32,372 bases of DNA from Candidatus Woesearchaeota archaeon. Lineage in GTDB: Archaea > Nanobdellota > Nanobdellia > Woesearchaeales > GW2011-AR4. A program made the translations under genes and the position numbers. Positions within the stretch are counted from its first letter, which is position 1. Each line of letters starts with the position of its first letter. The notes below the pieces were generated by a model. That model was given only the letters and a program-made list of their open reading frames with translations. It was not told the DNA's origin and ran no database searches. The stretch is from NCBI GenBank assembly GCA_018303505.1, contig JAGVYA010000014.1, positions 1 through 32,372 on the forward strand, written 5' to 3'. Positions 1 through 6,956 of this stretch are shown one piece after another.

Positions 1-1
1 G

Positions 2-274
2 CACGAGACAAAAGAGCAGAAAACATTGCTTAACTATGCGGCATAGCTAAGCCGCGACGCTACGGGTTGAGCGCAAAGCGAAACCCGTGGTAGTTCACAG
101 AAAAAAATAAGAATAGAAGATACGCTTGGCGGGGAAAAGATAGCTATTGAATTTGACAAAGGATTGAAATCAGCAAGAGCCTCTAAAGAATCTGGAGAGC
201 AGATTGTTGTTGATACTCTATTTTGGTTTGCGTGGGCTGCGTTCCATCCTGATACTGAGTTGTATAAAAAATGA
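2..274 (+). pseudogene. C-terminal remnant of a DUF3179-like protein, interrupted
   Basis: The frame ending at 274 encodes a tail ending FWFAWAAFHPDTELYKK, a pattern I associate with the C-terminus of DUF3179-type proteins; the family call is from memory and tentative. The last codons overlap the start of the next gene (ATGA), as in translationally coupled genes. The same frame is open at 2-43 but carries TAG and TGA stops at about 44-46 and 68-70, inside a GC-rich hairpin segment. A clean family-like sequence resumes at about 98. Either the gene was split by a small insertion or this is the decayed end of a gene lying mainly outside the window. The fragment is unlikely to make a full protein as read here. 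Confidence 0.5.
34..95. repeat. GC-rich multi-hairpin unit inserted in a gene
   Basis: This short GC-rich block stands out from its AT-rich surroundings. It contains CTATG-CGG-CATAG (34-46), an alternative GCGGC/GCCGC pairing (38-42 with 51-55), and a longer hairpin ACGGGTT/AACCCGT (62-68 with 82-88) whose loop holds CGC-AAA-GCG. It brings two in-frame stops into the flanking coding frame. It looks like a small palindromic repeat unit, but no second full copy is present in the window. Confidence 0.55.
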
Positions 275-2742
275 GGAAATTAATTGCTGTATTACTACTC
301 TTTATTCTTTTTCCCCCTTATACTTATGCCTATTACCACCACACTTCTCCAATCAAATGGTATGAATATAACCAAAAGACTTTTGATGTGGCAAAAACAG
401 AAGATAAGCCTATTTTTATGCTTGTAACAGCAGTTTGGTGTTATTGGTGCCATGTTTATAGAGACGAAACTTTGCATCAGCCAGAGATTGTCGATTACAT
501 AAACAAAAACTTTATTCCAGTTTTTGTTGACGCTGATAAAAGACAAGACTTAACAAGGCAGTATTTAGCTGGAGGATGGCCATCAACTGTTATTTTCTCG
601 CCTGATGGAAGGGAAGTTTCCCGAATTAATGGGCATATAAAGAAGCAAGATTTGCTTAATTATCTGGAAAAGATTGTTAAATTCTTCGATACAAATGAAC
701 TTCCAGCCAATTACACTAAAAAAGATTTAATTCTAAGAACATACAAAGTAATTCCCGGAAAATCTGAATTGCAGCAATTGACCGATAACTTTCCTTTTAT
801 TCTTCTTCAGAGTTATGACGCCGCATATGGCGGTTTTGGCACGGGACAGAAATTTCCAAGCGCTGCAGCTTGGGAATACATTCTTTATGTTTATGAGAAA
901 ACAGGCAACAAGGAATTTCTTGATGCTGCAACTAATACGTTAAATCATATTTACAATGATAATTACATCGATGATTGGAATAAGCCACTTGATTTAGGCG
1001 AGTTTAATGGATTAAGAAAGTATGATGAAGAAAGAAAATTTCAAGGAATTTATGATCCTGTTGAAGGAGGCTTTTTCAGGTATGCAACAAGAAGAGACTG
1101 GAGCATACCTCATTATGAAAAGATTCTTGATGTTAATGCAGAATTAATAAAACTTTATCTTCATGCATACAACATCACAAAGGACCCAAAATATAAAGAA
1201 ATTGCTCAAAAGAGCCTGCAATATGCAATTAACAATCTTTACGATAAAGCAAATGGTGGCTTTTACGGCTCGCAAGATGCTGGGCATGAGATTTATTACA
1301 GACAAAAACCAGAAGAAAGATTCCAAAATTCAAAAGAACCAATACCAATAATTGACAAAACAAAATATTCTGATTTGAATGCCCCAATGGCTATTACTTT
1401 TTTCTATGCTGCTGATATTTTGCAAAACAAAACATATGAGGATATTGCAGTAAAAAGTATGGAATTTTTTAGAAAAAACATGCTGACTGAAAATGGAATA
1501 CTGCACTTTTACGATGAAAAGGGTGCACAATTAAATGGCTTGTTGTTGGATAATGCTTACATGAGCCTTGCGTTTGTTGAAGCATACGAACAAACTGGAG
1601 ATGAAAAGTACAAGGATGCTGCATTGCAATTAATTAACTTTTCATTAAAAAAGCTTTATGATGGCAAGACAGGAGCTTTCTTTGAAAGAAACAGCACGGA
1701 CAGGCATTACTATGCAGGAGACGAATATTTTTTAGGTGAAATACCTTATTCTGGAAATAGTGCAATGGCATTGGCATTAGTTAAATCTTATGATTTAACC
1801 AAAAATAAAAATTACTTAGACACTTCAAATACTATAATTGGCTACTTTATTCAAGGAATTGGAGATTTTGATAATGCTGCAATGCAAGCTTTAACTGCCG
1901 AATCTGTATTAAGAAATAAAAACGATTTAAAGAATACAGTTGAAATAGTAGAGAGCAAAGAAGAAATCAAATTAGCACAAAATCTACAAATTAATTGGCT
2001 ATTATTTTTGGTTGCTTTTATTGTTGGCTTACTAAGCTTTTTAAGCCCATGCACTTTGCCTATATTACCAGCATATTTTGCTTATACATTCAAATCGGAA
2101 AGAAGGAAATTGATTCTAAACAGTTTGGCTTTCTTTTTAGGATTAGCTTTGGTATTTTCAATTCTTGGTATGACATCTACTTTTATAGGCTCTTTTTTAA
2201 GGAATAATAGTCTGCAAATAGGCAGATACCTTGGCGTAGTTGTTATTGTATTTGGCGTATTCGTAATATTGGGAAGAGGATTTCAATTATTCAGAATCAA
2301 GCAAAAAACCTCTCACACTGTTGCAGGTTCCTTCTTGTTTGGCATAATTTTCGGCATTGGGTGGACACCATGCATTGGTCCTATATTAGCCAGCTTGTTT
2401 ATCATAGCTTCTCAATCATCAACAGCATTTACAGGAGGTATTTTGTTATTGCTTTATGCTCTAGGATTAGCAATTCCATTGATACTTTTGTCATTTTTCT
2501 TTGATAGGCTTGACCAGCAGGGCAGATTCTGGAAATTTCTGCAAGGCAAAGAATGGAAAATTAAAATATTCAAAAAAGAAATATATCTGCATTCTACAAG
2601 TTTAATAAGCGGTTCTTTATTAATAATAATTGGTTTGTTAATGTCGTTGGGATATTTATATGCCTTTAATCAGTTAGTAAGAACCACTTCTTTCCAGAAA
2701 TGGATTTTTGGATTTGAGGAGAAGTTGTTTAATTTGTTTTAA
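271..2742 (+). CDS. DUF255 thioredoxin-like protein fused to a CcdA/DsbD-type membrane domain
   Basis: The 823-aa protein starts with a signal peptide (residues 1-20, ending TYA). A thioredoxin-like domain of the DUF255/YyaL type follows, with the redox motif WCYWCH at about 56-61 and a cis-proline segment GGWPSTV. Residues about 150-570 look like the alpha/alpha-barrel (six-hairpin glycosidase-like) part of that family. From about 574 there is a polytopic CcdA/DsbD-type domain with two conserved Cys motifs, LSPCTLP (near 591) and WTPCIGP (near 699). By analogy with DsbD, the membrane part could pass electrons from cytoplasmic thiols to the exported thioredoxin domain; this role is inferred. 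The role of the barrel is unknown. The start overlaps the upstream remnant stop (ATGA). The fusion is the unusual feature. Confidence 0.85.
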   Translation: MRKLIAVLLLFILFPPYTYAYYHHTSPIKWYEYNQKTFDVAKTEDKPIFMLVTAVWCYWCHVYRDETLHQPEIVDYINKNFIPVFVDADKRQDLTRQYLAGGWPSTVIFSPDGREVSRINGHIKKQDLLNYLEKIVKFFDTNELPANYTKKDLILRTYKVIPGKSELQQLTDNFPFILLQSYDAAYGGFGTGQKFPSAAAWEYILYVYEKTGNKEFLDAATNTLNHIYNDNYIDDWNKPLDLGEFNGLRKYDEERKFQGIYDPVEGGFFRYATRRDWSIPHYEKILDVNAELIKLYLHAYNITKDPKYKEIAQKSLQYAINNLYDKANGGFYGSQDAGHEIYYRQKPEERFQNSKEPIPIIDKTKYSDLNAPMAITFFYAADILQNKTYEDIAVKSMEFFRKNMLTENGILHFYDEKGAQLNGLLLDNAYMSLAFVEAYEQTGDEKYKDAALQLINFSLKKLYDGKTGAFFERNSTDRHYYAGDEYFLGEIPYSGNSAMALALVKSYDLTKNKNYLDTSNTIIGYFIQGIGDFDNAAMQALTAESVLRNKNDLKNTVEIVESKEEIKLAQNLQINWLLFLVAFIVGLLSFLSPCTLPILPAYFAYTFKSERRKLILNSLAFFLGLALVFSILGMTSTFIGSFLRNNSLQIGRYLGVVVIVFGVFVILGRGFQLFRIKQKTSHTVAGSFLFGIIFGIGWTPCIGPILASLFIIASQSSTAFTGGILLLLYALGLAIPLILLSFFFDRLDQQGRFWKFLQGKEWKIKIFKKEIYLHSTSLISGSLLIIIGLLMSLGYLYAFNQLVRTTSFQKWIFGFEEKLFNLF

Positions 2743-2769
2743 ATTTTTTCTTTAGCGTTAAACAAAACA

Positions 2770-2793
2770 TTTATATATAAGTTATATGCTTAT
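2770..2793 (+). promoter_or_regulatory. Promoter and possible operator of the ArsR-type gene
   Basis: A TATA box (TTTATATATA, 2770-2779) lies 23 nt before the ATG at 2803, so the transcript should be nearly leaderless. An imperfect inverted repeat, ATAAG-N7-CTTAT (2777-2793), overlaps the end of the TATA box. That position would allow autorepression by the encoded winged-helix protein. The inverted repeat is short and could be chance in AT-rich DNA. Confidence 0.6.
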
Positions 2794-2802
2794 TGATTAC
2801 AT

Positions 2803-3150
2803 ATGTTAAAAAAGCCATATAAACTATTTTTCGGAACTTTGGCGAATAATCAAAGATTAGAGATTATAAACTTGCTTAGAAAAAGGCCAAGAAATGTGAC
2901 TCAAATCTGCAAAGAATTAAAGTTTAACCAGACCACACTATCTCATAATCTTGCAATATTAAAAAAATGCAGCTTTGTTTTTGCTAAGAAGAATGGAAAA
3001 GAAAGAGTTTACTCTCTTAATGCAAAGACCATCAAGCCTTTAATGGAACTTATTGATAATCACGCAGAAGAGTTTTGCAAATATCTCTGCGGATGTAAAA
3101 CTAAAAATAATGGAGGGAAATATAATGGCAAAAAGAGAACCTTGCTGTAA
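2803..3150 (+). CDS. ArsR-family winged-helix repressor
   Basis: The 115-aa protein has the ArsR layout: an N-terminal helix, then NQRLEIINLLRKRPRNVTQI and a recognition helix LKFNQTTLSHNLAILKK, followed by a wing (FAKKNGKERVYSLN). Near the C-terminus there are three Cys in CKYLCGCK, a plausible metal- or thiol-sensing site. It is followed by a Cys-rich peptide and a CPAC membrane protein, which points to metal or thiol stress as the signal; the ligand is not determined. The 3' end overlaps the next small gene by 26 nt. The TATA box spacing supports the chosen start. Confidence 0.85.
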   Translation: MLKKPYKLFFGTLANNQRLEIINLLRKRPRNVTQICKELKFNQTTLSHNLAILKKCSFVFAKKNGKERVYSLNAKTIKPLMELIDNHAEEFCKYLCGCKTKNNGGKYNGKKRTLL

Positions 3151-3259
3151 TGGCGGAGTATGCCCTTCGTGCGATTGCTGTGTTTGTATTTGTACAAAGG
3201 AGTTAAAGAAACTACTCTCACCAGAAGCTAGAAAGTTGCTATTGAAAGAACTTGCTTGA
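3125..3259 (+). CDS. 44-aa Cys-rich peptide, probable metal-binding
   Basis: This peptide begins MAKREPCC and contains eight Cys in the first 23 residues, in CC, CPSC, DCC and CIC groupings. A lysine/leucine-rich amphipathic helix follows. A strong ribosome-binding site (GGAGGG, 3112-3117) sits 7 nt before the ATG, inside the end of the ArsR gene. The upstream extension in the ORF track (from 3053) is therefore just a reading of the ArsR gene in another frame. Cys spacing suggests binding of a soft metal ion such as Cu, Zn or Hg. I do not recognise a named family. Confidence 0.75.
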   Translation: MAKREPCCNGGVCPSCDCCVCICTKELKKLLSPEARKLLLKELA

Positions 3260-3291
3260 GGCTAAGTATACAAATATAGAAGTGATTACTA

Positions 3292-3795
3292 ATGCTTAAA
3301 GTTATTTATACTGTTTTATCTAAAAAGAAATATTTAACGATAGCTATGTGTTCGGCATTGGTGTTGTTATTATTATACATCATTTCATTATCTTCTGTTG
3401 TGCTGAAGTCCTTTGGCATACTTACAGATGCAATGATGCTTAGGTCCATTTTTTCTGCCAGTTTGTTACAGCTTGTGTTGATGGTTATACTCACGTTATT
3501 ATTCGGTATATGGTTAGCCATGCAATTTTATCTACGATCCGAAACTAAAGCAAACAAGACTACACCAGTAATTGCTGCAAGTGGTAGCATATTTAGCGGA
3601 TTTCTTGGCGGTTTAGGCGCGCTTGGGGGGTGTCCTGCCTGTCTTGTTATCATTACAGCAGTTATAGGAAGCACAGCAACAGCGTTTCTGCTTCAATACA
3701 GAACGCCAATTGTGTTGTTGGCAATTACATTAATATTAGTGTCTATATATGCAACTTCAGAATCAATAAAAAACAAATGTAAATGGTGTAAATAA
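3292..3795 (+). CDS. Four-helix membrane protein with a CPAC motif
   Basis: The 167-aa protein has about four transmembrane segments (roughly residues 15-35, 48-75, 95-125 and 132-152). A glycine-rich stretch leads into GGCPACLV near residue 112, which puts a CxxC pair at a membrane helix. The C-terminus ends CKWCK, a second CxxC. It sits 32 nt after the Cys-rich peptide in the same direction, so the three genes are probably one cassette controlled by the ArsR protein. A role in metal or thiol transport is inferred from the Cys pairs and context. It is not clearly MerT, CcdA or another named family. Confidence 0.7.
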   Translation: MLKVIYTVLSKKKYLTIAMCSALVLLLLYIISLSSVVLKSFGILTDAMMLRSIFSASLLQLVLMVILTLLFGIWLAMQFYLRSETKANKTTPVIAASGSIFSGFLGGLGALGGCPACLVIITAVIGSTATAFLLQYRTPIVLLAITLILVSIYATSESIKNKCKWCK

Positions 3796-3830
3796 TTGTT
3801 AAATTCAATCCGCCTTCGCCGCCGAAACGA

Positions 3831-3842
3831 AATATTTAAATA
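3831..3842 (+). promoter_or_regulatory. TATA box for the 63-aa membrane protein
   Basis: AATATTTAAATA lies 44 nt upstream of the ATG at 3887, leaving a leader of roughly 20 nt that carries the ribosome-binding site GAGG (3877-3880). A GC-rich patch (CCGCCTTCGCCGCCG, 3810-3824) lies just upstream and differs strongly in composition from the surrounding DNA. Confidence 0.6.
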
Positions 3843-3886
3843 CTTATTTTAATAAAATAAATTTAAATTATTTAAAGAGGTAAAAT

Positions 3887-4078
3887 ATGGCAAAAACTGT
3901 TAATTTGGTAATAGGGATAATAGTTCTATTGATTGGAGTTTTTTATGCACTTATGCCACATTCTGTACATGTAGCATCTGGTATCGGTTTTGGACTTTCT
4001 CATGGTGTGCATGTAGTGCTTGGCCTAATTTTGTTGATTGTAGGTATTGTTATCCTGTTACTAGGAAGAAAAAAGTAA
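3887..4078 (+). CDS. Small two-helix membrane protein, unknown function
   Basis: The 63-aa protein has two hydrophobic helices (about residues 6-24 and 39-59) joined by a short loop with three His (PHSVHVASG and SHGVHVV) and ends in RKK. It has its own TATA box and ribosome-binding site, which supports it as a real gene. The His residues could bind metal, but that is speculation. No family is recognised. Confidence 0.7.
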   Translation: MAKTVNLVIGIIVLLIGVFYALMPHSVHVASGIGFGLSHGVHVVLGLILLIVGIVILLLGRKK

Positions 4079-4082
4079 ATAA

Positions 4083-4117
4083 GATTAAGATAGCCTACGG
4101 CGAAACTTTTCTTAATC
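4083..4117. terminator. Possible stem-loop at the end of the 63-aa gene
   Basis: GATTAAG (4083-4089) pairs with CTTAATC (4111-4117), leaving a 21-nt interior that contains CCTACGG and a T4 run. It lies between the stop at 4078 and the next gene start at 4155. It may help termination or separate the two messages; there is no strong U-tract after the stem. Confidence 0.35.
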
Positions 4118-4154
4118 GCATATATTCAAGAAAACAGGATGATGGTGAGTTATT

Positions 4155-4313
4155 ATGGTAAAAACTGTTAGCAAACCCAAGAGAAAGTATTATGTTTGTG
4201 AAGAATGTAATTTTGCCTACATAGACAAAAAATTTGCCTCAAAATGCGAGAATTGGTGCAGGGAGCATCATAGCTGCAATATGGAAATAACAAAGCACGC
4301 GGTTAATCTTTAA
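4155..4313 (+). CDS. 52-aa zinc-ribbon-like protein (below ORF-track cutoff)
   Basis: An ATG at 4155 preceded by GGTGAG (4144-4149) opens a 52-aa frame ending at 4313. The product has YYVCEECNFAYIDKKFASKCENWCREHHSCN, with six Cys and two adjacent His: a CxxC knuckle followed by CxxxC and a later Cys. This fits a small metal-binding (zinc-ribbon or rubredoxin-like) fold. I recall similar short archaeal proteins ending in ITKHA-type sequences, but cannot confirm a family name. It sits directly upstream of a ZIP-like membrane protein, so a link to metal handling is plausible. Confidence 0.75.
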   Translation: MVKTVSKPKRKYYVCEECNFAYIDKKFASKCENWCREHHSCNMEITKHAVNL

Positions 4314-4318
4314 CATAA

Positions 4319-4328
4319 AGTTTAAATA
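4319..4328 (+). promoter_or_regulatory. TATA box for the ZIP-like gene
   Basis: AGTTTAAATA lies about 40 nt before the ATG at 4369, just after the stop of the zinc-ribbon gene. A short GAGG (4360-4363) before the start acts as ribosome-binding site. The gene can therefore be transcribed separately from the small gene upstream. Confidence 0.55.
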
Positions 4329-4368
4329 TCTTTGAGCAGATAGTTCTATTAATCAAAAAGAGGCATGC

Positions 4369-5061
4369 ATGGTTTTTCACTATTTGTCATTGATATTGGC
4401 AGGAATCCTTAGCTTTGCTGATTATATAACAGAGCATATTTTCTCAGAGAAGCTAAGAAAAAATGCAAAACTTATCTCATTTTCAGCAGGTGCTGCGATA
4501 TCATACATAATTTTGAATTTGTTTCCGGAAATATCAACGTTTGCTTTAATTGATGGAAAAAGGATTTTTCTTTATGCTTTGCTTGGATTTGTTTCATTAA
4601 ATTTGATAGAGCAATATATCTATAAAGAAGTAGGAAAGCTAAAAAGCCCATTTAAATACCACAAAAACATTCATGTCACCTATTTTTTTATATATAATTT
4701 TTTTATAGGAGCGGTTTTAACAATCTTTGCATCCAAAGGGTTGGTTGCAACACTGCTTTTTTTTGTGCCATTCCTTCTTTACATAATAGCTGAGATTCTG
4801 CCTCAGGAGTTTGAATTCAAAAGCAGCACTTTTAAAGTGTTTTATTCAATGGCGCCTTTCTTCGGAGCTATTGTTGGAATTAATTACATAGAGTTTATAG
4901 CATCTGTTTTTGGCGAATTAATCTCTTTCGTCACAGGAACTTTGCTTTACATTGTTATAAGGGAGTCTTTGCCAAGCGATAAAGCTGAAAAACCTTTGTA
5001 TTTTTTAATAGGAGTTTTATTTTATGCTTTAATCATATTTATTAGCTGGAATTTAATATGA
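4369..5061 (+). CDS. ZIP-like (divergent) polytopic membrane protein
   Basis: The 230-aa protein has seven to eight hydrophobic helices. Two segments recall ZIP metal transporters: FSAGAAISYIILNLFPE (about residues 43-59) and GTLLYIVIRESLP (about 194-206), with the spacing of the N- and C-terminal halves of the ZIP fold. The usual His and Asn/Asp ligands of the ZIP binuclear site are not visible in these helices, and the His-rich loop is missing. It may be a non-canonical ZIP relative that moves another substrate or has lost transport. The neighbouring zinc-ribbon gene fits metal biology. Confidence 0.6.
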   Translation: MVFHYLSLILAGILSFADYITEHIFSEKLRKNAKLISFSAGAAISYIILNLFPEISTFALIDGKRIFLYALLGFVSLNLIEQYIYKEVGKLKSPFKYHKNIHVTYFFIYNFFIGAVLTIFASKGLVATLLFFVPFLLYIIAEILPQEFEFKSSTFKVFYSMAPFFGAIVGINYIEFIASVFGELISFVTGTLLYIVIRESLPSDKAEKPLYFLIGVLFYALIIFISWNLI

Positions 5062-5205
5062 ATACTCTGCTTGATTAAAACTCATGTTTAACCCTTAAAA
5101 GATAGCTTGTTATAAATGTCAAAATAACATAAAAAAGAAAGATTATTAAATCTGAAAAGCATACAAAACCCAGATTTGTGAATAAAATCAATGGAGGTCA
5201 CCAAA

Positions 5206-5232
5206 ATGGGAAAAGGAAAAGGCTGCTGTTAA
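5206..5232 (+). CDS. 8-aa micropeptide MGKGKGCC
   Basis: A textbook ribosome-binding site (GGAGGT, 5193-5198) stands 7 nt before an ATG that opens only eight codons: MGKGKGCC followed by TAA. A T6 run (5233-5238) follows at once. A second locus at 12180-12215 encodes MGKGKKGKGCC with the same strong site, so the reading frame is conserved as a peptide and not only as a spacer. It lies 29 nt upstream of glutaredoxin. The in-frame ATG at 5191 would extend the peptide by five residues but buries the ribosome site, so 5206 is preferred. It could be a Cys-carrying metal or redox peptide, or a leader peptide that senses Cys-tRNA through its terminal Cys codons. Confidence 0.55.
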   Translation: MGKGKGCC

Positions 5233-5261
5233 TTTTTTATATTGATTGAGGTGAAATAGAA

Positions 5262-5504
5262 ATGGCAAAAGCAACAAAAGTCAAGATTTACACTACAAGC
5301 ACGTGCCCTTGGTGCATTAAAACAAAGGAGTTTTTTAAAGCCAATAATGTCAAGTACGAGGAAGTCAATGTTGGAGAAGATGAAAAAGCAAGAAATGAGA
5401 TGTTCGAGAAGTCTGGGCAATTTGGAGTGCCTGTAACTGATGTTAACGGCACAATAATTGTTGGCTATGACAAGGAAGCTTTAAAAAAGGCGCTTAGCAT
5501 ATAA
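5262..5504 (+). CDS. Glutaredoxin-like thiol oxidoreductase
   Basis: The 80-aa protein is a compact glutaredoxin fold: beta strand KVKIYTTSTCPWCIKTKEFF with the CPWC active site at about residues 15-18, then VKYEEVNVGED, the cis-proline loop GVPVTDVNG, and GYDKEALKKAL at the end. The length suits NrdH-like or archaeal glutaredoxins. The likely role is cytoplasmic thiol-disulphide exchange. GAGGTGA (5249-5255) provides the ribosome-binding site. The gene lies between the micropeptide and glutamate dehydrogenase in the same direction; the 11-nt gap to gdhA suggests co-transcription. Confidence 0.9.
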   Translation: MAKATKVKIYTTSTCPWCIKTKEFFKANNVKYEEVNVGEDEKARNEMFEKSGQFGVPVTDVNGTIIVGYDKEALKKALSI

Positions 5505-5515
5505 GGCTGCTTTCG

Positions 5516-6754
5516 ATGGAAAAAGACAATGTTTGTATTGATTGCTACAACCAGATAGACAAGGTTTCAAAACTACTTAATCTTGGACAGGCAGAGCTTG
5601 ACATTTTGACAATACCAAAAAGAATTCTGACTTTCAGCTTTCCTGTCAAGCTTGATTCCGGCGATATAAGATATTTTACTGGATACAGAGTGCAATTTAA
5701 TGATGCCAGAGGCCCGACTAAAGGAGGCATAAGGTTTCATCCAGAGGTTAATCTTGAGGAAATCAAGACACTTGCTTTTTTGATGACTTTGAAGTGCGCT
5801 GTTGTAAATCTGCCTTATGGAGGAGCGAAAGGAGGCATTATGGTTGAGCCAAAGCGCTTTTCAGAAGAAGAGATTGAAAAGATGAGCAGGGGCTATATAA
5901 GAGAGATTAATGGCTTTATAGGAGCTGATATTGACATTCCAGCTCCTGATGTTAATACTGATGCTAAGATAATGGCTTGGATGCTTGACGAATATGAAAA
6001 GCTTAAAGGCAGGCATGCTCCAGCTACAATAACAGGCAAGCCTATTGCATTGGGAGGCTCAAAAGCAAGGGAATTCTCAACTTCAATTGGTGGGGCTTAT
6101 GTTTTGCAGGAGCTTGCTGATAAGAAGCCAAAGAAAACAACAGTTGCTGTTCAAGGATTTGGCAATGTAGGAATGAACATTGCAAGAATTTTGAATGAAT
6201 GGGGCTATAAAGTGATTGCGGTTAGTGATTCAAAAAGCGGAATTTATAATAAAAAAGGGCTTAAGATTCAAGATGTGATAAAACACAAAGAAAAAACAAG
6301 CAACCTTTCCAAGTTCAAAAATACAAAAGAGATTTCAAACGAAGCGTTGCTTGAGCTTAAGACAGATGTTCTTGTTCCAGCTGCTCTTGAAGACCAGATA
6401 ACAAAGAAGAATGCTGACAAAATCAAAGCCAAGCTTATTCTTGAGATGGCGAATAGGCCAATAACCCCAGAAGCTGATGACATATTGCTTGACAAAAACA
6501 TTTTTGTAATGCCAGACATACTGGCTAATGCTGGTGGCGTAGTTGTTTCTTATTTTGAATGGGTGCAAAACTCTCAGAATTTCTATTGGAGCGAAAAGGA
6601 AGTGCTTGAAAGGCTTAAAACCTATATGACAAATGCTGTCAAGGAGCTTTCCAAAGTATGCACTGATTTCAAGTGCGACATGCGTGCATCCCTCTATATT
6701 AACGCTGTTAAGAAAATTCTTGAGGCTGAAAGATTGAGGGGGAATTTGAGGTAG
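5516..6754 (+). CDS. gdhA: Glutamate dehydrogenase
   Basis: The 412-aa protein has the normal length of the hexameric archaeal/bacterial enzyme. It catalyses reversible oxidative deamination of glutamate to 2-oxoglutarate and ammonia using NAD(P). Visible motifs are GYRVQFNDARGPTKGGIRFHP (substrate lysine region, about 59-79), the catalytic lysine segment NLPYGGAKGGI (about 106-116), the PAPDVNTD region, and the Rossmann fold VAVQGFGNVGMNIA (about 206-219). Four Cys, including CIDC, are near or at the N-terminus and C-terminal region, which is compatible with the preceding glutaredoxin but proves nothing. No clear ribosome-binding site precedes the ATG; translation may depend on the upstream gene. 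Confidence 0.95.
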   Translation: MEKDNVCIDCYNQIDKVSKLLNLGQAELDILTIPKRILTFSFPVKLDSGDIRYFTGYRVQFNDARGPTKGGIRFHPEVNLEEIKTLAFLMTLKCAVVNLPYGGAKGGIMVEPKRFSEEEIEKMSRGYIREINGFIGADIDIPAPDVNTDAKIMAWMLDEYEKLKGRHAPATITGKPIALGGSKAREFSTSIGGAYVLQELADKKPKKTTVAVQGFGNVGMNIARILNEWGYKVIAVSDSKSGIYNKKGLKIQDVIKHKEKTSNLSKFKNTKEISNEALLELKTDVLVPAALEDQITKKNADKIKAKLILEMANRPITPEADDILLDKNIFVMPDILANAGGVVVSYFEWVQNSQNFYWSEKEVLERLKTYMTNAVKELSKVCTDFKCDMRASLYINAVKKILEAERLRGNLR

Positions 6755-6765
6755 AATTTTTTTAA

Positions 6766-6894
6766 TTAAAGAAAGAATTTGCCGACTATTATTAAAACTA
6801 TCCGCAATGGGCAATATGGCTGGGATGGGCTTCTGCAGTTGCTCCATTCATAATATCATTTTTAATACCGCAACAAAAGGCTCAAAAGGTATGA
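6766..6894 (+). pseudogene. Decayed C-terminus of an NSS-type (Na+-coupled) transporter
   Basis: One frame reads LKKEFADYY, a TAA stop at 6793-6795, then NYPQWAIWLGWASAVAPFII and a short polar tail ending at 6894. The Pro-Gln-Trp-Ala / LGWA pattern and the final hydrophobic helix resemble the last membrane segment of neurotransmitter:sodium symporter family transporters, many of which carry amino acids. There is no start or upstream domain; only the tail survives, next to glutamate dehydrogenase. A single TAT-AAA to TAT-TAA type change would explain the stop. The family assignment is from motif memory. Confidence 0.5.
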
Positions 6895-6956
6895 TTCTAC
6901 TTCTTAGCTAAAATCAAAACCATTGAAAATTGAAAACAATTTTCAGGGTTCCGAAA

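Noticed and set aside
2777-2793. A firm ArsR operator
   Set aside because: Only 5 bp arms match in very AT-rich DNA, so it is kept as a possibility inside the promoter entry and not raised as a finding.
5191-5232. A longer 13-aa form of the micropeptide from ATG 5191
   Set aside because: This start places the GGAGGT inside the coding sequence and loses the MGKGK N-terminus shared with the second copy.
6335-6847. 170-aa - strand ORF over the end of gdhA and the spacer
   Set aside because: It is antisense to the conserved GDH C-terminus and covers the transporter relic; no signal of its own.
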